Below are positions 7,882-15,262 of a DNA stretch of 64,000 nt, piece by piece; position 1 is the first letter of the stretch; each line of letters opens with the position of its first letter. The stretch is from Gillisia limnaea DSM 15749 (lineage in GTDB: Bacteria; Bacteroidota; Bacteroidia; Flavobacteriales; Flavobacteriaceae). The stretch is taken from assembly GCF_000243235.1 (NCBI RefSeq), contig NZ_JH594605.1, forward strand, positions 343,982 through 407,981, given 5' to 3'. The translations under genes were made by a program, and so were the position numbers. The notes under the pieces were generated by a model. The model was not told the DNA's origin and did not search any database. It saw nothing but the letters and a program-made list of their open reading frames with translations.

Positions 7882-9255
7882 ATGAGTTTAGAAATAAAAA
7901 TTCACTTTTTAGGAGCCTCAGGCACGGTTACAGGGTCCAAATTTATTTTGGAAACGCCCGGATTCAACATTATGGTAGACTGTGGAATGTTCCAGGGATT
8001 AAAGGAATTGAGAAACCTAAACTGGGAACCATTCCCATTCCCACCAGATAAAATTGATATAATCCTGCTCACTCATGGACATTTAGACCACTCCGGTTAT
8101 TTACCAAGGTTGGTAGCACAAGGTTTCAAGGGAAAAATAATGGGGACTGCCCCTAGTCTGGCTATCGCTTCAATTATTCTTTTAGACAGCGCCAAAATCC
8201 AGGAAGAACAGGCCCAACAAGCAAATGAAGAAGGCTATTCTATCCACACACCGGCTTTACCGCTTTATTCCTTAGAGGATGCAGAAAATGCGATTCGACT
8301 ATTTAAATCTGTAGAGCCAGGTAAATGGTCTAACATTCATCCTGATATTAAATTCAGACTGGAAAAAAACGGACATATTATTGGAGCAACCTATATAGAG
8401 TTAGATATCCTTGGAAAAATCTTTCTGTTCTCGGGAGATATAGGACAGGAAAAAGATCAATTACTGGATCCTCCAAAACCTCCTGAATGGGGCGATTATA
8501 TATTCCTGGAAAGCACGTATGGCAATAGATTACATCCTGAAGATAATTCTGATGAAATTCTAACAAATGCTATTAATGAGACCATAAATAATAACTCAAT
8601 TTTAATAATCCCAAGTTTTGCGGTAGAAAGGCTTCAAACCTTAATGCATAAATTGTGGCAACTTTACAATAAAAATAAAATTCCAAAGATTCCCATTTTT
8701 ATCGATAGCCCAATGGGAAACAAAGTATTTGAGGTGTTTGAACGTTTTCCTTCCTGGCATAAACTCAATAAGGATGACCTGGCAGCAATGAAAAATCATT
8801 TTAACGTTATAACATCCTATAAAGATACCTGGAAAACAATAGACGATAAAAGAGCTAAAGCTGTAATTGCAGGAAGCGGAATGGTTAGTGGCGGAAGGGT
8901 TCTTACGTATCTAAGGTATTTTATAGATAAACCTGAAACAACCGTTTTACTGGTGGGATTTCAGGCAGAAGGAACCCGGGGAAGGCAACTTCTTGAAGGA
9001 AACCAGGAGATCAAAATATTTGGAAAATACTGTGAGGTGAATGCTAAAATAAAAACGATTGAAAGTCTCTCTGCCCATGCAGATCAGAAAGGTCTAATCG
9101 ATTGGTTGGGAAAAATAAAAAACATCCCGGAAAAGGTGTTTTTGATCCATGGAGAGCCCACTTCCCTGGATGCTTTAAGAGTGAAAATCAAAGATACCTA
9201 CCATTGGCAGGTACATATTCCACATTTAAAAGAAATCATAAACATTAAGCTTTAA
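7882..9255 (+). CDS. Beta-CASP metallo-beta-lactamase RNase-like protein
   Basis: A 457-residue member of the MBL-fold family with an RNA-specificity (beta-CASP) domain, related to bacterial RNases and CPSF73/YSH1. Motif 2 HGHLDH lies at residues 65-70; motif 3 (GHIIGATYIEL) and motif 4 (FLFSGDIG) follow; the beta-CASP part carries LESTYGNRLHPED, SFAVERLQTL, IDSPMG and GSGMVSGGR; the C-terminal RMMBL segment ends with SLSAHADQKGLIDWL and FLIHGEP. All zinc ligands are visible, so it should be an active endo- or exoribonuclease. A longer frame opens at a TTG at 7831 but the ATG at 7882 (MSLEIKIHFLGASGTVTGS) fits the family. It is co-directional with the Usp and ATP-cone genes. Confidence 0.92.
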   Translation: MSLEIKIHFLGASGTVTGSKFILETPGFNIMVDCGMFQGLKELRNLNWEPFPFPPDKIDIILLTHGHLDHSGYLPRLVAQGFKGKIMGTAPSLAIASIILLDSAKIQEEQAQQANEEGYSIHTPALPLYSLEDAENAIRLFKSVEPGKWSNIHPDIKFRLEKNGHIIGATYIELDILGKIFLFSGDIGQEKDQLLDPPKPPEWGDYIFLESTYGNRLHPEDNSDEILTNAINETINNNSILIIPSFAVERLQTLMHKLWQLYNKNKIPKIPIFIDSPMGNKVFEVFERFPSWHKLNKDDLAAMKNHFNVITSYKDTWKTIDDKRAKAVIAGSGMVSGGRVLTYLRYFIDKPETTVLLVGFQAEGTRGRQLLEGNQEIKIFGKYCEVNAKIKTIESLSAHADQKGLIDWLGKIKNIPEKVFLIHGEPTSLDALRVKIKDTYHWQVHIPHLKEIINIKL

Positions 9256-9337
9256 AATTTTTTTAAATCCTGATAATTATCATTTAAATTTTCGCTTTAA
9301 AAATTTAATTTTAGAAGGAAAAACAAATTTTAGCGCC

Positions 9338-9757
9338 ATGGTTGTATCAGAAAAAGATAATTCATTTTATAGTGAAAAGCGGCTCAAAAAAAACCAATTG
9401 GAACTATTACATTGGAAAAATCTGTTAACATATAATTCTGAAGAAATAAGTTTCCTCATGCTCTTTTTAAATGTAGAAATTTTCAAACCCGGTATTCCCA
9501 ATTTATTTGAAAATTTAAAGAAATACTTAAACAGCGTGGAAAATATAAAATCCCAGAATTTCCGATTTTTTAAACCGGTAGAAAAAAAATTGAAAATGCT
9601 GAAGGACGCCATAGAGAATGATAAGGATTCCGAAGAAAATTTCATTTCAGATTTTGAGAACTTAAGAAACGATATTGAGAATTATTTTGAAAAATTCTAC
9701 GATCTCAAGCTTGAAATTTTCCATTATACCGGGAATCTTTTAAAACAAAACGAATAA
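9338..9757 (+). CDS. Small coiled-coil protein, paralogue 1 of 3
   Basis: A 139-residue, strongly charged, helical protein without signal peptide or membrane segment. No known family was recognised. It begins with a KNQLELLHWKNLLTYNSEEISFLMLFLNVEIFKP segment, then long amphipathic heptads, and ends EKFYDLKLEIFHYTGNLLKQN. The same plan (L-x-W near residue 25, a FL-x-x-x-L helix, about 75 residues of heptads, then D-L-K-L-x-I-F near the C-terminus) recurs in the genes at 9792 and 10327, so the three are paralogues. They follow the beta-CASP gene on the same strand. A structural or adaptor role is a guess only. Confidence 0.75.
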   Translation: MVVSEKDNSFYSEKRLKKNQLELLHWKNLLTYNSEEISFLMLFLNVEIFKPGIPNLFENLKKYLNSVENIKSQNFRFFKPVEKKLKMLKDAIENDKDSEENFISDFENLRNDIENYFEKFYDLKLEIFHYTGNLLKQNE

Positions 9758-9791
9758 TATGTATCAATGCAAAATACCTGAGACAACTTAA

Positions 9792-10247
9792 ATGAAAAAC
9801 ATTATGGATACACCAAAACAAAATTTTAGGTACGTGGAATGGAAAAGTTCTGACGAAATGCATTATTCCTGTTTGCAATGGATATCCGAGTTAAACTTTA
9901 TAAAAGATGAACAGATCTTCTTTCAGGATATGTTAAAAGAATACACCGTGCCTATTCTGGAATCTCACTTGCTGGAAGAAGCAAAAACTCTGATTTTCAA
10001 ATTAACCGATTCTGAAAAGCAAGTTGAAAATTTAATGAAAGAAACAACAAAACATCGAAACGGTTTACAAGTATTGGTAGATGGTATTGACCAACCGAAC
10101 CAGGAAAAGGAATATAGGGAAGAGCACAGGAGTTTATTAAAACAAGTAAATAATTTTTCCATTCAGTATCAATCTCTAAAAAAGGATATTTTTAATACGG
10201 TTTCCAGGGCTTTGAAACAGCAAAAACAAAAAAAACTATTGAGTTGA
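9792..10247 (+). CDS. Small coiled-coil protein, paralogue 2 of 3
   Basis: A 151-residue helical protein, unrecognised by family. It shares the plan of its neighbours: an aromatic start MHYSCLQWISELNFIKDEQIFFQDMLKEY, a helix-rich middle with a Glu/Lys-rich heptad region, and a C-terminal IQYQSLKKDIFNTVSRALKQQ that matches the D-L-K-L-x-I-F segment of the other two. An ATG at 9804 would also give a good start. It is 34 bases after paralogue 1 and 79 bases before paralogue 3. This copy is the most diverged of the three. Expression together with the upstream hydrolase is likely from spacing but not proven. Confidence 0.75.
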   Translation: MKNIMDTPKQNFRYVEWKSSDEMHYSCLQWISELNFIKDEQIFFQDMLKEYTVPILESHLLEEAKTLIFKLTDSEKQVENLMKETTKHRNGLQVLVDGIDQPNQEKEYREEHRSLLKQVNNFSIQYQSLKKDIFNTVSRALKQQKQKKLLS

Positions 10248-10326
10248 GCTAAGAACCGATTTTTAGCATTAATATTATCCACAAAATCTGTACATAATTT
10301 AGTTTGAACAGTTAATATTTCTAATC

Positions 10327-10746
10327 ATGGCAACAATGAGCTTTTCCCAAAAATCTGCGAATGAAAAAGACGTTGAAGAACTCGAAAACGACACCCTAAA
10401 TTGGGATAAAACTCTGCAAACCCTTACGGATGAACTGTTGTTTTTAAAACATCTCCTAGCCTCAGAAGTTTTTCAACCCATTAACCCGGATACTTCCGAG
10501 AAGGTAAAATCTTACACCGAAGATCTTGAAGATCTAAAAACCGAAAAGATTGAAGTACAACTCGCATTAAGAAATCATAAAAATGACCTCAATGGAATGT
10601 TGGAATGTGAAGATATAAGTTGTGAAATTTTTTATAAAACCCAGCATCAGGAACTTCTTAACAGCTTAAAGGAACTTTTGGCGAACTTCAAAGACTTAAA
10701 ACTTAAGATTTTTAACTTTAGCATTCCATTTCTTAAAAAAAATTGA
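10327..10746 (+). CDS. Small coiled-coil protein, paralogue 3 of 3
   Basis: A 139-residue charged helical protein. It aligns end to end with paralogue 1: ELENDTLNWDKTLQTLTDELLFLKHLL corresponds to its LELLHWKNLLTYNSEEISFLMLFL, and FKDLKLKIFNFSIPFLKKN to FYDLKLEIFHYTGNLLKQN. The middle contains CEDISCEIFYKTQHQELL, with two cysteines absent from the other copies. No domain was recognised and no partner is evident. It is the last gene of the co-directional block that starts with the Usp genes; the next 600 bases are non-coding and repeat-bearing. Confidence 0.75.
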   Translation: MATMSFSQKSANEKDVEELENDTLNWDKTLQTLTDELLFLKHLLASEVFQPINPDTSEKVKSYTEDLEDLKTEKIEVQLALRNHKNDLNGMLECEDISCEIFYKTQHQELLNSLKELLANFKDLKLKIFNFSIPFLKKN

Positions 10747-10910
10747 AGCACTCAGGGGAGGTTCACGAAAAATAAAAAATGAAGAAACATCTAAAACCTC
10801 AACGAAATTCTGCCCAAAAGTGAAGAGTTAAACGCTCTCCTTTTTACACGTACCATAATATTCTCTAGCCTCTTTCCACTGTCCAATTTTAGACCTAAGA
10901 AAAATTTCTC

Positions 10911-11008
10911 CGGGCAAGCCCGCGGAGCATTTTAATGGAACATGTTTTAAACTTTAAATTTCACTAGTTAGGCAAGCCCGTCTGAATGAAATTGATTTCG
11001 GGCAAGCC
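10911..11008. repeat. Three copies of CGGGCAAGCC / GGCAAGCCCG
   Basis: CGGGCAAGCC occurs at 10911-10920 and again at 10999-11008, and GGCAAGCCCG at 10971-10980. The core GGGC-AA-GCCC is a short inverted repeat. These GC-rich blocks stand out from the AT-rich background and are not part of any reading frame. They could be parts of decayed mobile elements; this is inference. Confidence 0.4.
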
Positions 11009-11030
11009 TCAAGTATTTACCCATTTAGAA

Positions 11031-11058
11031 TAAAAAAGGCCCCTAGACCCCTTCAAAT
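11031..11058 (-). repeat. Copy of a TAGGGGCCTTTTT dispersed repeat
   Basis: Read on the minus strand this segment is TTGAAG-GGGG-TCTAGGGGCCTTTTTTATTC. It matches the plus strand at 35341-35385, which has TTGAAG, a CCCCTTCCGGGG hairpin, then ATTTAGGGGCCTTTTTCTATTC. The two copies differ by an internal block of about 14 bases and a few substitutions, so this is a two-copy dispersed repeat within the window. Confidence 0.5.
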
Positions 11059-11096
11059 TAGACAACCTGCTGTTTAACGAAAGATTATAAATAAAT

Positions 11097-11265
11097 TTAT
11101 TCTATTATTTTATTTTCTTCGCCAGAAGTAATATTTACCAACTCTTCCACAGGATCTCATTCAATTACTTCCTCTTTTATAACGGGAGATTGCATAATTT
11201 CTGTTTGAGTAACTTCAGTAGTTTCTTCACAGGTAGTAAAAAACTAAAAGCTTAAAATTATTTCA
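11097..11265 (-). pseudogene. Decayed lipoprotein-like fragment with two in-frame stops
   Basis: On the minus strand one frame reads about 55 residues with coding-like composition: it includes FFTTCEETTEVTQTEIMQ, resembling the lipobox end and acidic linker of a lipoprotein, then EEVIE-stop-DPVEELVNITSGEE, ending at TAA 11097-11099. In-frame stops interrupt it at 11157-11159 (TGA) and 11244-11246 (TAG). No start codon or intact signal peptide remains. No family was recognised. The Glu/Thr/Val bias in a single frame across the stop is the reason to suspect a remnant gene. Confidence 0.35.
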
Positions 11266-11282
11266 GGACATTCTCCTTTAGC

Positions 11283-11315
11283 AAAAAAAAGAGACTGCCT
11301 TTTTAGACAGCCTCT
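11283..11315 (-). terminator. Terminator of the vWA lipoprotein gene, repeat-like
   Basis: On the minus strand AGAGGCTG...CAGTCTCT forms a stem with one G-U pair, followed by eight T residues (complement of 11283-11290). It lies 33 bases after the stop at 11348. Its sequence equals the hairpin at 1661-1693 in 27 of 28 positions but in inverse orientation. Confidence 0.75.
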
Positions 11316-11347
11316 GATTAAAATTAGTATTCCTTTGAAATTATAAT

Positions 11348-12925
11348 TTACAGCTCAAATCCAAGATCCTGTAATGCCTCAATAATTAAATCAAGATAAT
11401 ATTGAGGAGTACTTCCATCAAGCACATCATATTCGTACCCTATTTCGGTACGGTCTGAAAGTCCAAAAGCCCCTGCATAATTTCCTGAACCATTTTGTAT
11501 ATACTCTATAAACTTTTTAAAATTAAGCCCGGCCTGATTCTCATTCTCTACCTGAAAGACCACACCGCTGTATGAATTAACCGCAAAGGATGCAAGCCTG
11601 CTCCTAAACGCCGTGATATCGGCATCAAAGGCGCCAGTCCTGTTGGAAGTCTCATCCCAGCTAGAGAAACCAGCGTGATAAACAGATTGAGCTTCATCTT
11701 GGAATACCAGGGAGATGACATTACCTGTAGGTGTATCACCTTCAATATTAAGGAACTGGAAGGTTCTTTCTGAACCATTCGAGACCACCTGGACTTTTTC
11801 GTCATAAAGAACCTCATCATTATCATACAAAGGAAGTAAAGCCGCTTTTAATAGATTACTTCGCATGTCCTGTAACGGAGAAAGGGTGGAATTCATTGAA
11901 CCCGAAGAATCAAAATAAATATAAATCTCAGTATCCCTATCTATTACAGGCGGTTGTGTATTTGGTTCTCCAAATAAATTTGGAGAATCTGAGGTTCCAC
12001 AGCCATATCTTAGGTGGTAATATTCTGAATCATCATCCCCAATGTGCAGGCTCCTTACATCTCCATCTGTAATTACCCCTTCTCTAATAATGCTTTCTGT
12101 AACTTCACCATAGGCATCTGAGTTTAAAAGAGTGATCTGGAAATAATACTCATCATCTCCGGCAGAATCTGGTAAAGCAAAACAAACAGGACTGGAAGCA
12201 TATTCTCCAAGGTCATTGAGTTCTACTGTACTGGTTACATCGCTGTAAAGAACAGCGCCCATTTGCCCATCACTGTAATTCCATACGTCCACGCTGTAAG
12301 CAGCAGGATAATGCCTGCCAGATTCATCGCAGTAATTTCCGAAAATACAAAACTGAATGGCCTGGGTTGGATCAAGCTGGAAGAAAAGATAACCATACTC
12401 ATTTACCATTCTATCATCAAGACAAAGCACGCTTACATCAACATATTTCTTAACACCGGCCCCAAGGCTAATATCAAGTGGCAGTGGATTGTCAACTAAG
12501 GATGCCAATTCACTTCCGGCTAAAGGGGCTACCCAAATAACCGTACCATCCATTGAATGAACAGTGAAATAATCCAGAGAATAATCTCCCGCGGAAAGTT
12601 GCAACTCTGTAACTTCCTTGGTGAATAGTTGCCCTGCTACCAGGTCAATCCTGAAAGGGGTACCTTCTGCACCTACCACGTCTACTCCCCCGCTGCTAAG
12701 TATAATTTCAACGTATACCACAGCATCCTCAGAACAAGCCGGGATATCTCCAATTGCTTGTTTAAGGGAATTGCGGTTGATGTTAAGATCATCAAGCATG
12801 GCTCCAAATGAAAGTGTTGCTTTCTCATTTTCTAAAGAAGCCAAACCATCCTCCTCTCTACTACAAGAAGAAAAGATTAAAGCAAACATTACTAAAAAAA
12901 TTGTGTAAAATTTTAAATTTCTCAT
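11348..12925 (-). CDS. Lipoprotein with a von Willebrand factor A-like domain
   Basis: A 525-residue exported lipoprotein. The ATG at 12925 is chosen because it gives MRNLKFYTIFLVMFALIFSSC, a standard lipoprotein signal with the acylated cysteine at residue 21; the open frame continues upstream only from a TTG at 12979. The N-terminal 300 residues are beta-rich and unrecognised, with several cysteines. A metal-ion-dependent adhesion (MIDAS) motif D-S-S-G-S begins at Asp339 (YFDSSGSMNSTL) and starts a vWA-type fold that runs to the C-terminus. vWA proteins bind ligands through the metal site. No partner gene such as a MoxR ATPase is adjacent. It is flanked by long non-coding stretches and stands as a single-gene unit. 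Confidence 0.75.
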   Translation of the reverse strand: MRNLKFYTIFLVMFALIFSSCSREEDGLASLENEKATLSFGAMLDDLNINRNSLKQAIGDIPACSEDAVVYVEIILSSGGVDVVGAEGTPFRIDLVAGQLFTKEVTELQLSAGDYSLDYFTVHSMDGTVIWVAPLAGSELASLVDNPLPLDISLGAGVKKYVDVSVLCLDDRMVNEYGYLFFQLDPTQAIQFCIFGNYCDESGRHYPAAYSVDVWNYSDGQMGAVLYSDVTSTVELNDLGEYASSPVCFALPDSAGDDEYYFQITLLNSDAYGEVTESIIREGVITDGDVRSLHIGDDDSEYYHLRYGCGTSDSPNLFGEPNTQPPVIDRDTEIYIYFDSSGSMNSTLSPLQDMRSNLLKAALLPLYDNDEVLYDEKVQVVSNGSERTFQFLNIEGDTPTGNVISLVFQDEAQSVYHAGFSSWDETSNRTGAFDADITAFRSRLASFAVNSYSGVVFQVENENQAGLNFKKFIEYIQNGSGNYAGAFGLSDRTEIGYEYDVLDGSTPQYYLDLIIEALQDLGFEL

Positions 12926-13617
12926 AATTAAAATATTTAGATTAGTTAATTTATTTAAAATTAAACTTTTAGAAGTCAAAGTTTAATAGGTGAAAACCCT
13001 CAGTTTTGCTAAAATTTTAAGATTAACAGGGAAAACACTTTAAGATTTCTTTTAAAAACCAGTTTTATTTTGTTAAAATTTAGTTTTAAGAGTAGTTAGA
13101 AACCAGTTATAAATTTAACATCTTACTACCAGGTAGTAAAATTTTGTTGCTTACTAAGATTCCGTCCATAATCATTGTAAAAAGGATTGAATTTCAACTT
13201 CATTCTCGCCTCCCAGTGCAACATACTCCCTCGAAAACTGACATAATTACAGGATACCGCCATGGAGTCACTAAATTGTCTTATATTATAAGATTAAATA
13301 GATGCTACAATTTTCTTATTACAATTTTCAACTTGTTTAAGTGCAATTTATTCAATCTTGAATTTTCTGAATTCGCTCTTGTATAGCAATAACAGTAGTT
13401 CACAGTGTTTATTTATCATATATTCATCTCCCCTTTTTAAGCAAACATTCATTCTATTCCAATTTTTTCAGAATAAAATGTATCAGATAACCAGTTTTTC
13501 CGTCCCTTTCAAGGATTTCTTTTACAAAAACAGCGGGATAGTATGGTCTTTGGAGATATAGAACAAAAGAAACTAGGTTTAAAACCCAGTTATTTGTAAT
13601 TAATCAAAAAATAGATA
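12926..13617. other. Gene-free spacer between divergent vWA lipoprotein and proC genes
   Basis: About 690 AT-rich bases. Short open frames exist but lack coding bias or recognisable motifs. Two near-perfect palindromes stand out: TTACTACC-A-GGTAGTAA at 13123-13139 and TCTTATA-T-TATAAGA at 13279-13293. Both could be operator-like sites for the divergent promoters, but the regulator is unknown. No RNA gene was recognised. Confidence 0.5.
13123..13139. promoter_or_regulatory. Operator-like palindrome TTACTACC-A-GGTAGTAA
   Basis: A perfect inverted repeat with 8-base arms and a single central base, about 200 bases upstream of the vWA lipoprotein start and 480 upstream of proC. The arms' length and symmetry resemble dimeric-regulator operators. 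It has too short a spacer to be an RNA hairpin. No regulator gene lies nearby, so this is only a candidate. Confidence 0.25.
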
Positions 13618-14424
13618 ATGAGAGTATTAGTAATTGGAGCAGGAAACATGGGATTAACATATGCGGAAGGCATGTCAAAATCTACATTATTAAACCGGCA
13701 CAATTTGATGATATATGATAAGTCTCCGGAATTGATAGAGTCGTTAAGCAAAATAGACTACTTTGATGTTTATGAAGATATTGAAAAGTGTTTGCCAACG
13801 GCAGATGTAGTTTTTCTTGCCGTAAAACCTTATCACTGTGAAGGATTGTTTAGTGACATAAAATCATTGGTAAATAAAGAGCAGGTTATTGTTTCCATAA
13901 TGGCAGGAGTTACCATTAAAACGATTCAGGAAGGTCTTGATCTAAAAAAGGTAGTTCGAGCAATGCCAAATTTGCCTGCACAGGTCGGGAAAGGGGTAAC
14001 ATCCTATACCGCCACCGATGAAGTTTCGAGAATTGAATTATTAACGATTAGGAACCTTTTGGATACCACAGGAGATTCGATCAAAGTGGAAAATGAAAAT
14101 TTTATTGATGCATCTACCGGGATTTCAGGAAGTGGACCGGCTTATGTTTTTTATTTTATGCAATCTATGTTGGAAGCTGCCCTAAAAATGGGATTCTCTA
14201 AAAATGATTCCAAAATTTTGGTTAGCAAAACATTTGAAGGAGCGGTAGAATTATTCAACCAATCTGATCTTTCCCCGGAATCCTGGATGGACCGGGTTGC
14301 CTCCAAAGGTGGAACTACAAGGGCTGCACTGGATTCCATGGATGATAATAATGTAAAGGAATTGATAAAAGAAGCAGCATACGCAGCGTTTGACAGAGCC
14401 GTAGAACTTGGAAAAGATAAGTAA
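13618..14424 (+). CDS. proC: Pyrroline-5-carboxylate reductase
   Basis: A 268-residue cytoplasmic enzyme that reduces 1-pyrroline-5-carboxylate to proline with NAD(P)H, the last step of proline synthesis. The Rossmann nucleotide-binding motif GAGNMG is at residues 7-12, and the family signature SGSGPAYVFYFMQSM sits around residue 180, followed by ASKGGTTRAALDSM in the C-terminal dimerisation domain. Length is normal for the family. It is the first gene of proC-proB-proA; its TAA overlaps the ATG of proB by one base (TAATG), a typical coupled arrangement. Confidence 0.96.
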   Translation: MRVLVIGAGNMGLTYAEGMSKSTLLNRHNLMIYDKSPELIESLSKIDYFDVYEDIEKCLPTADVVFLAVKPYHCEGLFSDIKSLVNKEQVIVSIMAGVTIKTIQEGLDLKKVVRAMPNLPAQVGKGVTSYTATDEVSRIELLTIRNLLDTTGDSIKVENENFIDASTGISGSGPAYVFYFMQSMLEAALKMGFSKNDSKILVSKTFEGAVELFNQSDLSPESWMDRVASKGGTTRAALDSMDDNNVKELIKEAAYAAFDRAVELGKDK

Positions 14425-15224
14425 TGGAAGAGCTTTTTAGAAAAGAAAGACAAATGGAAAAAAGGAGAATAGTTGTGAAAGTTGGAACCAATGTAATGAC
14501 CAACAAGGACAATAGAATTTTAGGACCAGTATTAAACAATCTGGTAGAACAAATAGCCACTTTATATGAAGAGGATATCATGGTGGTGCTGGTTTCCTCG
14601 GGATCGGCAATAGCAGGAAAAGAGATCCTTGGCGAAATAAGCATAACAGATCCCGCCAAAAGAAGACAGGTGTACTCTGCCGTTGGACAACCAAGAATGA
14701 TGCGGCATTACTACAGCATTTTCCATAATTTTGGAATGCGCTGTGCCCAGGTTTTGGCTACAAAAAGAGATTTCACACCAGGAATACACCGGGAAAATAT
14801 GATAAATTGTTATGAATCTTTGTTAGCTGAAGGGATAATTCCAATTGCCAATGAAGATGATGCGGTTTCTGTAACCATGTCCATGTTTTCTGACAATGAT
14901 GAACTGGCAAGCCTGGTAGCTGAGCTTATAAATGCCGATGCGCTTATTATTTTAAGCGATACCGATGGGCTGTTTACCGGTCATCCAGATGACGATAAAT
15001 CAGAAAAACTGAACAAGGTTCAAATAGATGAAAATGTTGAAAAATATATTCAGGAATCAGGCAAAGGTGAAGGTGAAGGCCGAGGAGGCATGGAGTCCAA
15101 AATTAAAATAGCAAAAAGTACAGCGGCAAAAAATATTCCTACCTACATCGCTAATGGAAAACAAAAAAATGTGATCCTTGACATCGTTGCAGGAAAACCT
15201 GTAGGAACAAAATTTACAGCCTGA
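14424..15224 (+). CDS. proB: Glutamate 5-kinase
   Basis: A 266-residue amino-acid kinase that phosphorylates glutamate with ATP, the first step of proline synthesis and the usual feedback-inhibited point. Motifs: RIVVKVGTNVM (phosphate-binding start), VLVSSGSAIAGKEIL, IPIANEDDAVS, FSDNDELASLVA and LIILSDTDGLFTGHPDDD. The ATG at 14424 overlaps the proC stop; an alternative ATG at 14454 (MEKRRIVVKVGT) gives the conventional N-terminus. The protein ends right after the kinase domain, so it lacks the C-terminal PUA domain found in many proteobacterial ProB proteins. Confidence 0.95.
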   Translation: MEELFRKERQMEKRRIVVKVGTNVMTNKDNRILGPVLNNLVEQIATLYEEDIMVVLVSSGSAIAGKEILGEISITDPAKRRQVYSAVGQPRMMRHYYSIFHNFGMRCAQVLATKRDFTPGIHRENMINCYESLLAEGIIPIANEDDAVSVTMSMFSDNDELASLVAELINADALIILSDTDGLFTGHPDDDKSEKLNKVQIDENVEKYIQESGKGEGEGRGGMESKIKIAKSTAAKNIPTYIANGKQKNVILDIVAGKPVGTKFTA

Positions 15225-15262
15225 TTGAAAAATCAAAATATTTAAATTTTAAAAACATCAAA

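Larger units (their letters stand above)
10747..11347. other. Repeat-bearing spacer with decayed sequence
   Basis: About 600 bases without an intact gene. It contains three GGCAAGCC copies (10911-11008), a copy of a TAGGGGCC-type repeat at about 11031-11058 also found near 35.36 kb, a broken lipoprotein-like reading frame on the minus strand (11097-11265), and a terminator for the vWA lipoprotein gene (11283-11315). This mixture looks like an insertion hot spot with debris rather than a regulatory region. Confidence 0.55.

Noticed and set aside
13144..13561. Two plus-strand open frames before proC
   Set aside because: No family motif, composition typical of AT-rich spacer, no conserved start; not called as genes.
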